Assembly (NCBI GenBank): GCA_021730825.1
Contig: JAKFYO010000040.1
Location: 1 to 13,142 of the forward strand
Reading direction: 5' to 3'
DNA from: Hyphomicrobiales bacterium
GTDB lineage: Bacteria; Pseudomonadota; Alphaproteobacteria; Rhizobiales; Xanthobacteraceae
DNA: 13,142 nucleotides
Positions 1-7,824 of the stretch are shown one piece after another (the stretch's first letter is position 1; every line of letters begins with the position of its first letter). A program made the translations under genes and the position numbers. Under the pieces are notes generated by a model. The model did no database searches and had not been told where the DNA came from. It worked only from the letters and a program-made list of their open reading frames with translations.

Positions 1-858
<858 letters not shown>

Positions 859-940
859 CGATGACTGAGCCGCTCGCGAATGAGACTGAACTATTGCTTC
901 CACCCCGGACTCGATTGTTATTTCGTTCTTCTTTGGCCCT

Positions 941-958
941 ATTGGTTTTATAACCAAT
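941..958. promoter_or_regulatory. Operator-like palindrome, possible GntR/FadR-type site
   Basis: ATTGGTTTTATAACCAAT has perfect 7-base arms (ATTGGTT / AACCAAT) around a 4-base centre. The TTGGT...ACCAA half-sites resemble operators bound by the FadR/FCD branch of GntR regulators, such as PdhR with ATTGGTNNNACCAAT, although here the space between ATTGGT and ACCAAT is 6 bases instead of 3. It sits 83 bp upstream of the preferred GTG start of the ABC ATPase gene and overlaps the putative -10. No regulator gene is present in the window, so the binding protein is not identified. Confidence 0.45.
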
Positions 959-975
959 CGATTCTGCAATGACTA
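947..975 (-). promoter_or_regulatory. Putative sigma-70-like promoter for the ABC ATPase gene
   Basis: On the minus strand TAGTCA (975-970, 4 of 6 matches to TTGACA) is separated by 17 bases from TATAAA (952-947, 5 of 6 matches to TATAAT). Spacing and orientation fit a housekeeping promoter that would start transcription near 940 and read into the ABC gene. The -10 lies inside the palindrome, the classic arrangement for a repressor. The call rests on pattern only. Confidence 0.35.
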
Positions 976-1072
976 CAATTCTAGACTGCGAGTGCCACAT
1001 TGCCGCGCTTCGATATTGCGCTGCGAAATTTGACTCTGCCGTAACAATTTCAGCGGCGTTTGCGAATGCTTC

Positions 1073-2281
1073 TCATAACCGTGTAATCGCGCCGGACTCG
1101 GCCATTCGCTCAATTTCGGCGTTCGAGAAGCCGTACTCGCGCAAAACTTCCCCAGTGTGTTCTCCGAAAATTGGTGCGCTGCGATGTACGCCGCCCGGCG
1201 TTGCCGAAAATTTCACCGGCGCACCGAGTGTTTTTACCGGCCCGACCGCGGAGTGATTGACCTCCACCACCATCTCTCGCGCAACCGTTTGGGGGTCGGC
1301 GTGCATCTGCAAAACATCAAAAACGGGACCGGCCGGAACTTTTGCCTGTTCGAGCGCCTCCAGCCACTCCGCGCTCGTGCGCTTTCTGAATTCAAGCGCG
1401 AGCGTCTCGGCCAGCACTGCGCGGTTTACGAGGCGGCCCGACGCATCTTTGAATCGCAGATCATCCGCGAGATCGGGCCGCCGCAAGAGCTCGATGGTTC
1501 GCAGCCATGTCGTCTGGTTCGCAGCACCCAGATTGATCCAGCCGTCTTTCGTCGCGAACGCTTCATAAGGTGCGTTGAGCGGGTGCGCGGAACCCATCGG
1601 CCCCGGCGCAACGCCTGAGGCCAAAGCGATCGACGATTGCCAGTAGGTATGAACGATGCCCGCTTCGAACAGCGAAGTATCGACCATCTGGCCCTTGCCG
1701 GTCTGCGTGCGCGCGTGAAGTGCTGCCAGAATTCCCATCGCCGCGAGAATGCCGGCGGTGATGTCGGTGACAGGAGCTCCGACTTTTACCGGAGGACGTC
1801 CCGGCCCTTCGCCGGTGATCGACATCAGTCCGCTCATGCCCTGTGCGATCAGATCGAAGCCGCCGCGATCCGCATAAGGTCCCGTGCGGCCGAAACCGGA
1901 GATCGCGCAATAAATAAGACGAGGGTTCAGCTTCTGAAGTTCGTCGAAGCCGAAACCCATGCGCTCCATCGCGCCGCGGCGATAGTTTTCGGTGACCACA
2001 TCTGCGTCTTCGAGAAGACGGCGCAGGATTTTCTTGCCGTCCTCTGTTTTCAGATTGACCGCGATGCCGCGCTTGTTGCGGTTCAACATCATAAAAGAAG
2101 CCGCTTCTTCACCGATCTTCGGCGGAACTGTGCGCCTCGTGTCATCGCCGCCCGGAATTTTTTCGACCTTGATGACTTCCGCGCCCATGTCGGCAAGCAT
2201 CAACCCGCAGACCGGGCCTGCCATGACATGAGAAAGCTCAATTACCTTGACGCCCGTAAGCGGACCTTTGTTCACCTTCAT
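1073..2281 (-). CDS. CaiB/BaiF family (class III) CoA-transferase
   Basis: This enzyme moves CoA between carboxylic acids, for example from succinyl-CoA or an aliphatic acyl-CoA to an incoming acid, in the cytoplasm. The 402-residue length is normal for the family. The N-terminal motif VIELSHVMAGPVCGLMLAD (14-32) and GAEVIKVE (33-40), the NRNKRGIAVNLK segment (67-78), ENYRRGAMERMG (98-109) and ISGFGRTGPYADRGGFD (127-143) are family hallmarks. Asp173 in GAPVTDITAG aligns with the catalytic aspartate that forms the acyl-anhydride and aspartyl-CoA intermediates in formyl-CoA transferase (Asp169). The start overlaps the stop of the crotonase gene by one base (TGATG), so translation is probably coupled. 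It is the last gene of a four-gene operon that begins at 6480. Fold and reaction type are firm. The acid is unknown; the neighbours suggest a hydroxy- or oxo-acid or its product, which is inference. Confidence 0.93.
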   Translation of the reverse strand: MKVNKGPLTGVKVIELSHVMAGPVCGLMLADMGAEVIKVEKIPGGDDTRRTVPPKIGEEAASFMMLNRNKRGIAVNLKTEDGKKILRRLLEDADVVTENYRRGAMERMGFGFDELQKLNPRLIYCAISGFGRTGPYADRGGFDLIAQGMSGLMSITGEGPGRPPVKVGAPVTDITAGILAAMGILAALHARTQTGKGQMVDTSLFEAGIVHTYWQSSIALASGVAPGPMGSAHPLNAPYEAFATKDGWINLGAANQTTWLRTIELLRRPDLADDLRFKDASGRLVNRAVLAETLALEFRKRTSAEWLEALEQAKVPAGPVFDVLQMHADPQTVAREMVVEVNHSAVGPVKTLGAPVKFSATPGGVHRSAPIFGEHTGEVLREYGFSNAEIERMAESGAITRL

Positions 2282-3060
2282 CAGCGGCCTTTAAACTGCG
2301 GCTTCTTCTTTTCCAGAAACGCCCGATAGCCAATCTGGAAATCTTCAGTGCCAAAGCAGTAGAAGCTCTCGTCGAGTTCGTCTTCGCGCAACGGCTTCGG
2401 CTCCAGCAGGCGGCGCACGAATTTCTTGTGCCAGCGCGCGGCAAGAGGCGCACCTTCTGCGATGCGCTTTGCCGTTTCATAGGCTTCGGTTTCGAGCTTC
2501 GCGTCCGCCACCGCCCGGTTCACGAGGCCCGCGCGCAATGCGTCCGCAGCACCAAAGACTTTCCCTTCAAGCAGCATTTCCATCGCGACCGAGGGGCCGA
2601 CGATATCCAGCAGCGCTTTCAATTCCGCATAGGCAACGACCAGACCGAGACGGTTCACAGGAATGCCAAAGCGCGCGCTTTCGCTGCAAATACGAATATC
2701 GGTGCGTCCGGCTATCTCCAGCCCGCCGCCGACACAGGGGCCGCGGATCATCGAAATTACCGGATGCGGGCATTCTGAAATCGAAACCAGCGCGGGGTGG
2801 ATTGCCTTGCCGTAAGCGCGGGCGGACGCGACATCGTAGCGTTCACGCTCGAACTCGGCGATGTCGGCGCCGGACGCAAAGGCGTCGCCTGCGCCGCGCA
2901 GCACGATGCAGCGTACCGTGTCGCGGTCGTGTGCCAGTTCTTCGAACGCCTGCCGCAGTTGCCGCCACATCGGCAACGACAGCGCATTCAGGCGGCCTTC
3001 ATTTTCGATGACGACGGTCGCGATTGCGCCGTCAGTTTTGTACGTGACGGTTCCGCTCAT
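2281..3060 (-). CDS. Enoyl-CoA hydratase/isomerase (crotonase) family protein with an altered active site
   Basis: This 259-residue crotonase-fold protein should bind a CoA thioester in the cytoplasm. The oxyanion-hole regions are present: FASGADI (61-67) and GPCVGGGLEIA (107-117). Of the two glutamates that activate water in rat mitochondrial enoyl-CoA hydratase (Glu144 and Glu164), the second is kept as Glu161 in SVAMEMLLEG. The first is replaced by Val135 in FGIPVNRLG, and the usual GGTQRL stretch is replaced by AYAELKALL. It may therefore not be a classical hydratase; isomerase, lyase, decarboxylase or thioester hydrolase activities are known elsewhere in this superfamily. An AAGGAG Shine-Dalgarno (3067-3072) lies 6 bases before the ATG. 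It follows the GlcG-like gene by 23 bp and overlaps the CoA-transferase start by one base, so it likely acts on a CoA ester made by that partner (inference). Confidence 0.9.
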   Translation of the reverse strand: MSGTVTYKTDGAIATVVIENEGRLNALSLPMWRQLRQAFEELAHDRDTVRCIVLRGAGDAFASGADIAEFERERYDVASARAYGKAIHPALVSISECPHPVISMIRGPCVGGGLEIAGRTDIRICSESARFGIPVNRLGLVVAYAELKALLDIVGPSVAMEMLLEGKVFGAADALRAGLVNRAVADAKLETEAYETAKRIAEGAPLAARWHKKFVRRLLEPKPLREDELDESFYCFGTEDFQIGYRAFLEKKKPQFKGR

Positions 3061-3083
3061 AGCGCTCTCCTTTTCGGTTCGCC

Positions 3084-3515
3084 CTACCCCGCGTCGGCAA
3101 CAAGCCCCGCTGCCTTGATGCCCGCGATGCCGGCTGCTTCGTCATTGTCCGACGTATCGCCGGAAACACCAACCGCACCAATGATCGCGCCGCTTGCGTT
3201 CTTGATCAACACGCCGCCAGGAACCGGAATAAAATCGCCGTCAAAAACATGCGCGAGTGCCGCGCCGAAGTGCGGACGCTCAACGATACGCTTCTCGACG
3301 GACCTTCCGCCGATACCCATGCCGAGGCAACCATGCGCCTTGCCATGCGCGATGTCGAAGCGGCGCAGCGCGGAATTGTCCTCAATCGCACAGGCGACGA
3401 CGGCGCTACGTGCGTCGAGCACAACGATACCCATGGGTTTGAATTTCGAATCCCGTGAGAATTTCAGGCCCGTGCTCACGATGATCTGCGCTTTCTCAAG
3501 TGTCAGTTCCGACAT
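3084..3515 (-). CDS. GlcG/HbpS family protein (DUF336, heme-binding-like)
   Basis: This small 143-residue protein belongs to the GlcG/HbpS/PduO-C fold family. Supporting segments are LEKAQ near the N-terminus, GIVVLDARSAVVA (29-41), the PVPGGVLI loop (97-104) and GAVGVSGDTSDNDEAA (113-128). Some members bind heme or corrinoids, or act as small accessory proteins, but E. coli GlcG, encoded with the glycolate oxidase subunits, has no settled biochemical role. No signal peptide is visible, so it is probably cytoplasmic. A GGGAG Shine-Dalgarno precedes the ATG. It starts 28 bp after the flavoprotein stop and ends 23 bp before the crotonase start, so it is embedded in the same transcript. Adjacency to a GlcD/GlcF-type enzyme mirrors the glc operon and suggests a role tied to that dehydrogenase (inference). 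Confidence 0.88.
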   Translation of the reverse strand: MSELTLEKAQIIVSTGLKFSRDSKFKPMGIVVLDARSAVVACAIEDNSALRRFDIAHGKAHGCLGMGIGGRSVEKRIVERPHFGAALAHVFDGDFIPVPGGVLIKNASGAIIGAVGVSGDTSDNDEAAGIAGIKAAGLVADAG

Positions 3516-3543
3516 GGCTTCTCTCCCAATGATATTCTTCTAG

Positions 3544-6480
3544 TTATTGTATTCGCTCGACGCCGAGACTGCGCGCAAGTACGCGCGCAACATGCAGCGC
3601 CTCCCGGCCCGCACCATGGCTGATCTGTTCGCGGCAAGAAGTGCCGTCGGCGACGACGATGGTACGTGCATCGGCCTTTCGCACCGCAGGCAACAGGCTT
3701 AGCTCGCCCATAGCAAGCGAAACATCGATCGTATCTCTGCCGTAACCGAAACTGCCGGCCATGCCGCAGCAACTAGAGTCGATCGTTTCCACTTCAAGTT
3801 CCGGAATAAGTTTAAGCGTTTGCTGCACCGGTGTAAGCGCGCCAAAAGCCTTCTGATGACAATGACCGTGGAGCAGCGCTTTCTCCCCAATCGGCTTCAG
3901 ATCGAGTTTCATGCGGCCCGCCGCGGTTTCAGCCGCGATGAATTCCTCGAACAGCATTACGTTGCCCGCAAGCGCCGTGGCATCCGCGCTTCCCTTCAGC
4001 AAAGTCGGGATCTCGTCACGGAAGCCGAACACACAGCTTGGCTCGAGGCCCACGACGGGCACGCCCCTGCGCACGTAAGACATCAGCGCCTTTAACGTGC
4101 GCTCTGCTTCTTCCTTCGCTTCTTTTACGGCACCAACGGAAAGAAACGTGCGTCCGCAACAGAGCGGACGGCCTACACCGTCGTTCGCGAAATGAACGCG
4201 ATAGCCGCCAGCCTTCAACACATCGCGCGCGGTTTCCAGATTCTCGCGATCGAAGTAACGATTGAAAGTGTCTGCGAACAGGACGACTTCCATTTCGCCT
4301 TCTCCCGCGCTTGCGGAATGCTCGTCAAACACATCGCTCCGCCACTTCGGAAGTTTCCGCTTCGCGCTGAAACCGGTGAGCCACTCCGAAATCTTCGCGG
4401 CGCCAGGAATGACGTCGCGTAGATTGAGAAGCCAGCCGATATGTTTCGCCAAGTGCGCGTAACGCGGCAGCCAGCCAACGAGTCTGTCGCGAAGCGAATA
4501 CCCGTGCTTCGCTGCCCGCGCCGCCAGCACTTCTATTTTCATGCGCGCCATATCGACGCCGGTCGGGCATTCGCGGCGACAGCCTTTGCAGGAAACACAG
4601 AGTTTCATCGTCTCTGCCATCGCGTCCGAGATCAGCGCGTCTTTGCCGAGTTGTCCCGAGAGCGCGAGCCGTAACGAATTAGCACGGCCGCGCGTGACAT
4701 CGCGCTCGTCCCGCGTCACGCGATAGCTCGGGCACATCACGTTGCCCACGCTATTTCTGCAAGCGCCGTTGTTGTTGCACATCTCGACGGCGCCCTGAAA
4801 ACCTTCCGCGCCACCGGTATATTCCGACCAGTCGAGTGCAGGCGTGATTTCTTCGAGCCCGTAATGCGGGCCGTAGCGGAAGTTATTGCGGTCATCGAAT
4901 TTCGGCGCGTGCACAATCTTGCCGGGATTGAACAAGGGCTTCGGATCGAAGCGTTCTTTTACTTCCTCGAACGCATGAACGAGCCTCTCACCGAACATCG
5001 GCTTATGAAACTCCGAGCGCACCATGCCGTCGCCATGTTCGCCGGAATGCGAGCCTTTATATTCGCGCACCATTGCGAAGGCTTCTTCCGCAATCGCGCG
5101 TATCGCTTTCACATCTTTGTCCTGCCGGAGATTGAGTACCGGCCGCACGTGAAGACAACCGACAGAAGCATGCGCGTACCAGGTGCCGCGCGTGCCGTTC
5201 TTCTCGAAGATTTTCGTGAGGCGCGCGGTGTAATCGGCGAGATGCTCGAGCGGTACGGCGCAGTCTTCGACGAAGGAGATCGGCTTGCCCTGCTCCTTCA
5301 TCGACATCATCACGTTCAGGCCGGATGCGCGCAGCTCGGCGATCGCGGTCTGCAAAGCCGGATCGGTCACGTCGACCACACCGCCCCACTTTGCACCCTG
5401 CTTGTCCCAGCCGAAGCCGAGATCGTTCATCACGTCGTGAAGATGCGAGAGGCGCTTTTTGTTTTCATTCTCGCCGGAGTCGAACTCGACCAGCAGGATT
5501 GCGTCGGGCGTCCCGCGCACGAATTTTTCGAGCGTCGGGCGGAACATCGCGATTTCGCGCGCAAGCTCGATCATGGTCCGGTCAACCAGCTCGACCGCGA
5601 TCGGCCCGGTCTTCACCAGATGTTGCGCGGCGTTCATCGCTTCATAAAAGCTGCCGAAGTGGCATGCAGCAACGATGCGTTTTCCCAGCACAGGCCAGAG
5701 CTTCAGTTCGACCTTTGTCGTGAAGGCGAGCGTACCTTCCGAGCCTACCAGTATGTGCGCAAGGTTGAGGTCGTTCCTGCCCGGTATCAGCGCGTCGAGG
5801 TTGTAGCCACCGACACGGCGCTGCACTTTCGGAAAGCGCGCTTCGACTTCCGCCGCTTCCCGGCTGCCTAGCGCGAGCAAATCTTTTGCCAGCGGCTTTA
5901 ACGCTGACTGATCCGGAATATCCGAGAGATCGCGGTTTGCGCGTCCGAAATGCGCGGACTGTCCGCTCGCGAACACCGCGTCCATCGAGATCACGTTGTC
6001 GCGCATGGTGCCGTAGCGAAGCGAACGTCCGCCACAGGAGTTGTTGCCCGCCATGCCGCCGATGGTTGCCCGCGACGCGGTCGAAACATCGACTGGATAC
6101 CAAAGCCCGTGCTTGCGTAGCGCACGGTTCAGATCGTCCAGCACGATGCCGGGTTCGACTACGCAACGTTTGTTCTCGACGTCCAGTTCGAGGATTTTAT
6201 TCAGGTACTTGGAGCAGTCGATGACGAGCGAGTTGTTGATGGTCTGCCCGCATTGGGAAGTACCGCCGCCGCGCGCGAGTACGGTCGCCCCCTCTTGATC
6301 GGCCAATTCAATCGCAGCCTTCGCCTCCTCTATTGTGCGAGGCACAACGACGCCCAGCGGCATCATCTGATAATGCGAAGCGTCCGTTGCGTAACGGCCG
6401 CGGCTGAAGCCGTCGAACAGCACGTCGCCGGTGATTTCGCGGCGCAGTTTCCGCTCAAGGCCCGGCAGCAGGACGTTCAT
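3544..6480 (-). CDS. FAD/Fe-S D-2-hydroxyacid dehydrogenase, GlcD-GlcF fusion (YdiJ-like)
   Basis: This 978-residue flavoprotein oxidises a D-2-hydroxyacid (lactate, glycolate and 2-hydroxyglutarate are substrates in the family) and passes electrons through Fe-S clusters, probably to the respiratory chain. Residues 1-265 form the PCMH-type FAD domain, with VLARGGGTSQCGQ (67-79), TIGGMAGNNSCGGRSLRYG (139-157) and GSEGTLAFTT (247-256). The FAD-oxidase C domain (about 266-525) has HASVGCLHVRP (437-447) and SHSGEHGDG (477-485) with the family's conserved histidines. An Fe-S region follows: Cys568, Cys574 and Cys583-Pro, then a full CVSCKGCRRECP set (628-639). Two CCG domains end the chain, with CCG at 774-776 and 904-906 and GHCHQKAFG at 872-880. 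It is similar in length to E. coli YdiJ. AAGGGG (6489-6494) lies 8 bases before the ATG. It is the first gene of a four-gene operon, divergent from the aminotransferase. The exact substrate is unresolved. Confidence 0.94.
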   Translation of the reverse strand: MNVLLPGLERKLRREITGDVLFDGFSRGRYATDASHYQMMPLGVVVPRTIEEAKAAIELADQEGATVLARGGGTSQCGQTINNSLVIDCSKYLNKILELDVENKRCVVEPGIVLDDLNRALRKHGLWYPVDVSTASRATIGGMAGNNSCGGRSLRYGTMRDNVISMDAVFASGQSAHFGRANRDLSDIPDQSALKPLAKDLLALGSREAAEVEARFPKVQRRVGGYNLDALIPGRNDLNLAHILVGSEGTLAFTTKVELKLWPVLGKRIVAACHFGSFYEAMNAAQHLVKTGPIAVELVDRTMIELAREIAMFRPTLEKFVRGTPDAILLVEFDSGENENKKRLSHLHDVMNDLGFGWDKQGAKWGGVVDVTDPALQTAIAELRASGLNVMMSMKEQGKPISFVEDCAVPLEHLADYTARLTKIFEKNGTRGTWYAHASVGCLHVRPVLNLRQDKDVKAIRAIAEEAFAMVREYKGSHSGEHGDGMVRSEFHKPMFGERLVHAFEEVKERFDPKPLFNPGKIVHAPKFDDRNNFRYGPHYGLEEITPALDWSEYTGGAEGFQGAVEMCNNNGACRNSVGNVMCPSYRVTRDERDVTRGRANSLRLALSGQLGKDALISDAMAETMKLCVSCKGCRRECPTGVDMARMKIEVLAARAAKHGYSLRDRLVGWLPRYAHLAKHIGWLLNLRDVIPGAAKISEWLTGFSAKRKLPKWRSDVFDEHSASAGEGEMEVVLFADTFNRYFDRENLETARDVLKAGGYRVHFANDGVGRPLCCGRTFLSVGAVKEAKEEAERTLKALMSYVRRGVPVVGLEPSCVFGFRDEIPTLLKGSADATALAGNVMLFEEFIAAETAAGRMKLDLKPIGEKALLHGHCHQKAFGALTPVQQTLKLIPELEVETIDSSCCGMAGSFGYGRDTIDVSLAMGELSLLPAVRKADARTIVVADGTSCREQISHGAGREALHVARVLARSLGVERIQ

Positions 6481-6621
6481 CGGGTGCGCCCCTTTATCGC
6501 TGCATAGCCGCTACGGCTTGGGCGCTGCTTGACCGGGATGCGTGTATAATTCACAGGACTGGCCGACTCTTATTTCAATCACGCGCATCGCTCGCGCATT
6601 CAAGACTACCGGGGGATCACA
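6481..6621. promoter_or_regulatory. Divergent promoter region between the flavoprotein operon and the aminotransferase gene
   Basis: This 141-bp gap must carry promoters for the four-gene operon to the left and for the aminotransferase to the right. It contains a perfect TATAAT at 6545-6550 on the plus strand, the near-palindrome GTGTATAATTCAC (6542-6554), the short inverted repeat AGCCG/CGGCT (6506-6510 and 6514-6518) and two CGCGCAT repeats 11 bases apart (6582 and 6593). I found no convincing minus-strand promoter by eye. Shared control of both transcripts from here is likely but inferred. Confidence 0.5.
6545..6550 (+). promoter_or_regulatory. Perfect -10 hexamer (TATAAT) upstream of the aminotransferase gene
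   Basis: TATAAT matches the sigma-70 consensus completely and lies 72 bp before the GTG start. A TTGACC at 6529-6534 is only 10 bases upstream, too close to serve as its -35, and no good hexamer stands at 16-18 bases. If used, the promoter would depend on an activator or on a weak -35. Confidence 0.4.
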
Positions 6622-7818
6622 GTGGCGTCTAATCGTTCGCGCACCGCAGGCAGGCATTTTCTTCAAATCCCCGGCCCGAGTCCCATCCCCGACCGCATCC
6701 TCCGTGCGATGGACATGCCGATCATCGATCACCGCGGGCCTGCATTTGCCAAGCTCGCCCGCCGCTGCCTTGACGGCGTAAAGACTATCTTCAAGACCAC
6801 GAACCCGGTCATCATCTTCCCTTCGTCAGGAACAGGCGCGTGGGAAGCCGCACTCGTAAACACGCTTTCGCCCGGCGATCACGTATTGATGTTCGAGACC
6901 GGCCAGTTCGGCACGCTCTGGAAAAAGATGGCGGAGAAGCTCGGCCTCGTTCCGATTTTTATCGCAAGCGACTGGCGCACCGGCGCCCAGCCGGCGGCGA
7001 TCGAAGCGAAGCTCCGCGAAGATAAAGAAAAGAAGATTAAGGCCGTCGCAGTCCTGCAAAACGAAACCTCGACCGGCTGCGTTTCGCCCGTTGCGGAGGT
7101 ACGCAAGGCTATAGACGCCGCAGGCCATCCGGCACTGCTGCTTGTCGATACGATTTCGTCGCTTGCCTCTATCGATTACCGTCATGACGAATGGGGCGTC
7201 GATGTCACCGTCGGCGGCGCGCAGAAGGGCTTGATGCTTCCGCCCGGCATCTCTTTCAACGCGGTCAGCGACAAGGCGCTTGCAGCGTCGAAGACATCGA
7301 AGCTTCCAAAGTCGTTCTGGGGCTGGGAAGAAATGATCGCGATGAACAAGACCGGTTATTTTCCCTACACGCCTGCGACCAACATTCTCTACGGCCTCGC
7401 GGAAGCGATCGACATGCTTCACGAGGAAGGTCTCGAGAACGTTTTTTCGCGTCACGACCGGCTTGCGGAAGCAACCCGCCGCGCAGTGAAGACCTGGGGC
7501 CTCGAACTTTTCTGTAAAGAGCCGAAACACTATTCATCGACCATCACCGCGATCCTGCTGCCGGAAGGCCAGAACGCGGATCAGTTTCGCGCGACCGCAC
7601 TCGAGAATTTCGACATAGCCTACGGCGCGAGCTTCGGCCCTTATACCGGCAAGTATTTCCGCATCGGGCATCTCGGCGACATCAATGACGGCACGCTCCT
7701 GGGTGCGCTCGCGATCACCGAAATGGCGCTAGGTCTCTCCGGCATTCCGCATAAGAAAGGCGGCGTGCAGGCGGCGATGGATTACATCGCCGAAGAGAGC
7801 AAAAAGCGCGCGAACTAG
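6622..7818 (+). CDS. sgaA: Serine-glyoxylate-type aminotransferase (class V, PLP-dependent)
   Basis: This 398-residue cytoplasmic enzyme likely transfers the amino group of serine to glyoxylate, giving glycine and hydroxypyruvate. The family N-terminus GRHFLQIPGPSPIPDRIL (10-27), the cofactor-binding PSSGTGAWEAAL (67-78), Asp176 in LLLVDTISS (pyridine-nitrogen contact) and Lys202 in GGAQKGLMLPPG (Schiff-base lysine) are all present. The start is GTG, set by the family N-terminus and by a GGGG run at 6611-6615. The gene stands alone on the plus strand, divergent from the flavoprotein and convergent with denD, whose stop lies 6 bp away. Its relatives include aspartate-glyoxylate aminotransferase (BhcA) of the beta-hydroxyaspartate cycle and alanine-glyoxylate enzymes, so the donor amino acid is not certain. 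No bhcB, bhcC or bhcD partner is seen here, which favours serine. If the divergent flavoprotein makes glyoxylate, the two genes share a metabolite (inference). Confidence 0.9.
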   Translation: MASNRSRTAGRHFLQIPGPSPIPDRILRAMDMPIIDHRGPAFAKLARRCLDGVKTIFKTTNPVIIFPSSGTGAWEAALVNTLSPGDHVLMFETGQFGTLWKKMAEKLGLVPIFIASDWRTGAQPAAIEAKLREDKEKKIKAVAVLQNETSTGCVSPVAEVRKAIDAAGHPALLLVDTISSLASIDYRHDEWGVDVTVGGAQKGLMLPPGISFNAVSDKALAASKTSKLPKSFWGWEEMIAMNKTGYFPYTPATNILYGLAEAIDMLHEEGLENVFSRHDRLAEATRRAVKTWGLELFCKEPKHYSSTITAILLPEGQNADQFRATALENFDIAYGASFGPYTGKYFRIGHLGDINDGTLLGALAITEMALGLSGIPHKKGGVQAAMDYIAEESKKRAN

Positions 7819-7824
7819 ACGGCG

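Larger units (their letters stand above)
859..1072. other. Intergenic region, leader and promoter of the peptide-type ABC gene
   Basis: This 214-bp gap lies between the stop of the CoA-transferase gene and the start of the ABC ATPase gene, both on the minus strand. It is visibly more AT-rich than its surroundings. It holds the palindrome at 941-958, a promoter-like pair at 947-975 and a weak imperfect inverted repeat at 1019-1055. A 60-codon open frame on the minus strand (818-1000) crosses it but overlaps the ABC gene in another frame and resembles no known protein. I see no other gene here. Confidence 0.7.

Noticed and set aside
1019..1055. Imperfect inverted repeat (CGCTG..AAATT / AATTTCAGCG) after the CoA-transferase stop, considered as a terminator
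   Set aside because: The stem has a 2-base bulge and a 15-base loop, and no T tract follows on the minus strand. It may still matter, but it is not supported as a terminator.
4864..5871. Long open frame of 335 codons on the plus strand
   Set aside because: It lies wholly inside the flavoprotein gene on the other strand; its translation shows no recognisable family and is rich in Arg, His and Phe as expected from an antisense shadow in GC-rich DNA.
6529..6550. TTGACC and TATAAT as a -35/-10 pair
   Set aside because: The spacer is 10 bases; sigma-70 promoters need about 16-18.
6582..6599. Two CGCGCAT direct repeats 11 bases apart
   Set aside because: Short, GC-rich and only two copies; such a pair is easily expected by chance in this sequence.
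7819..7824. Bidirectional terminator between the convergent aminotransferase and denD genes
   Set aside because: Only 6 bases separate the stops, and I see no strong stem with a T tract in or next to the gap.
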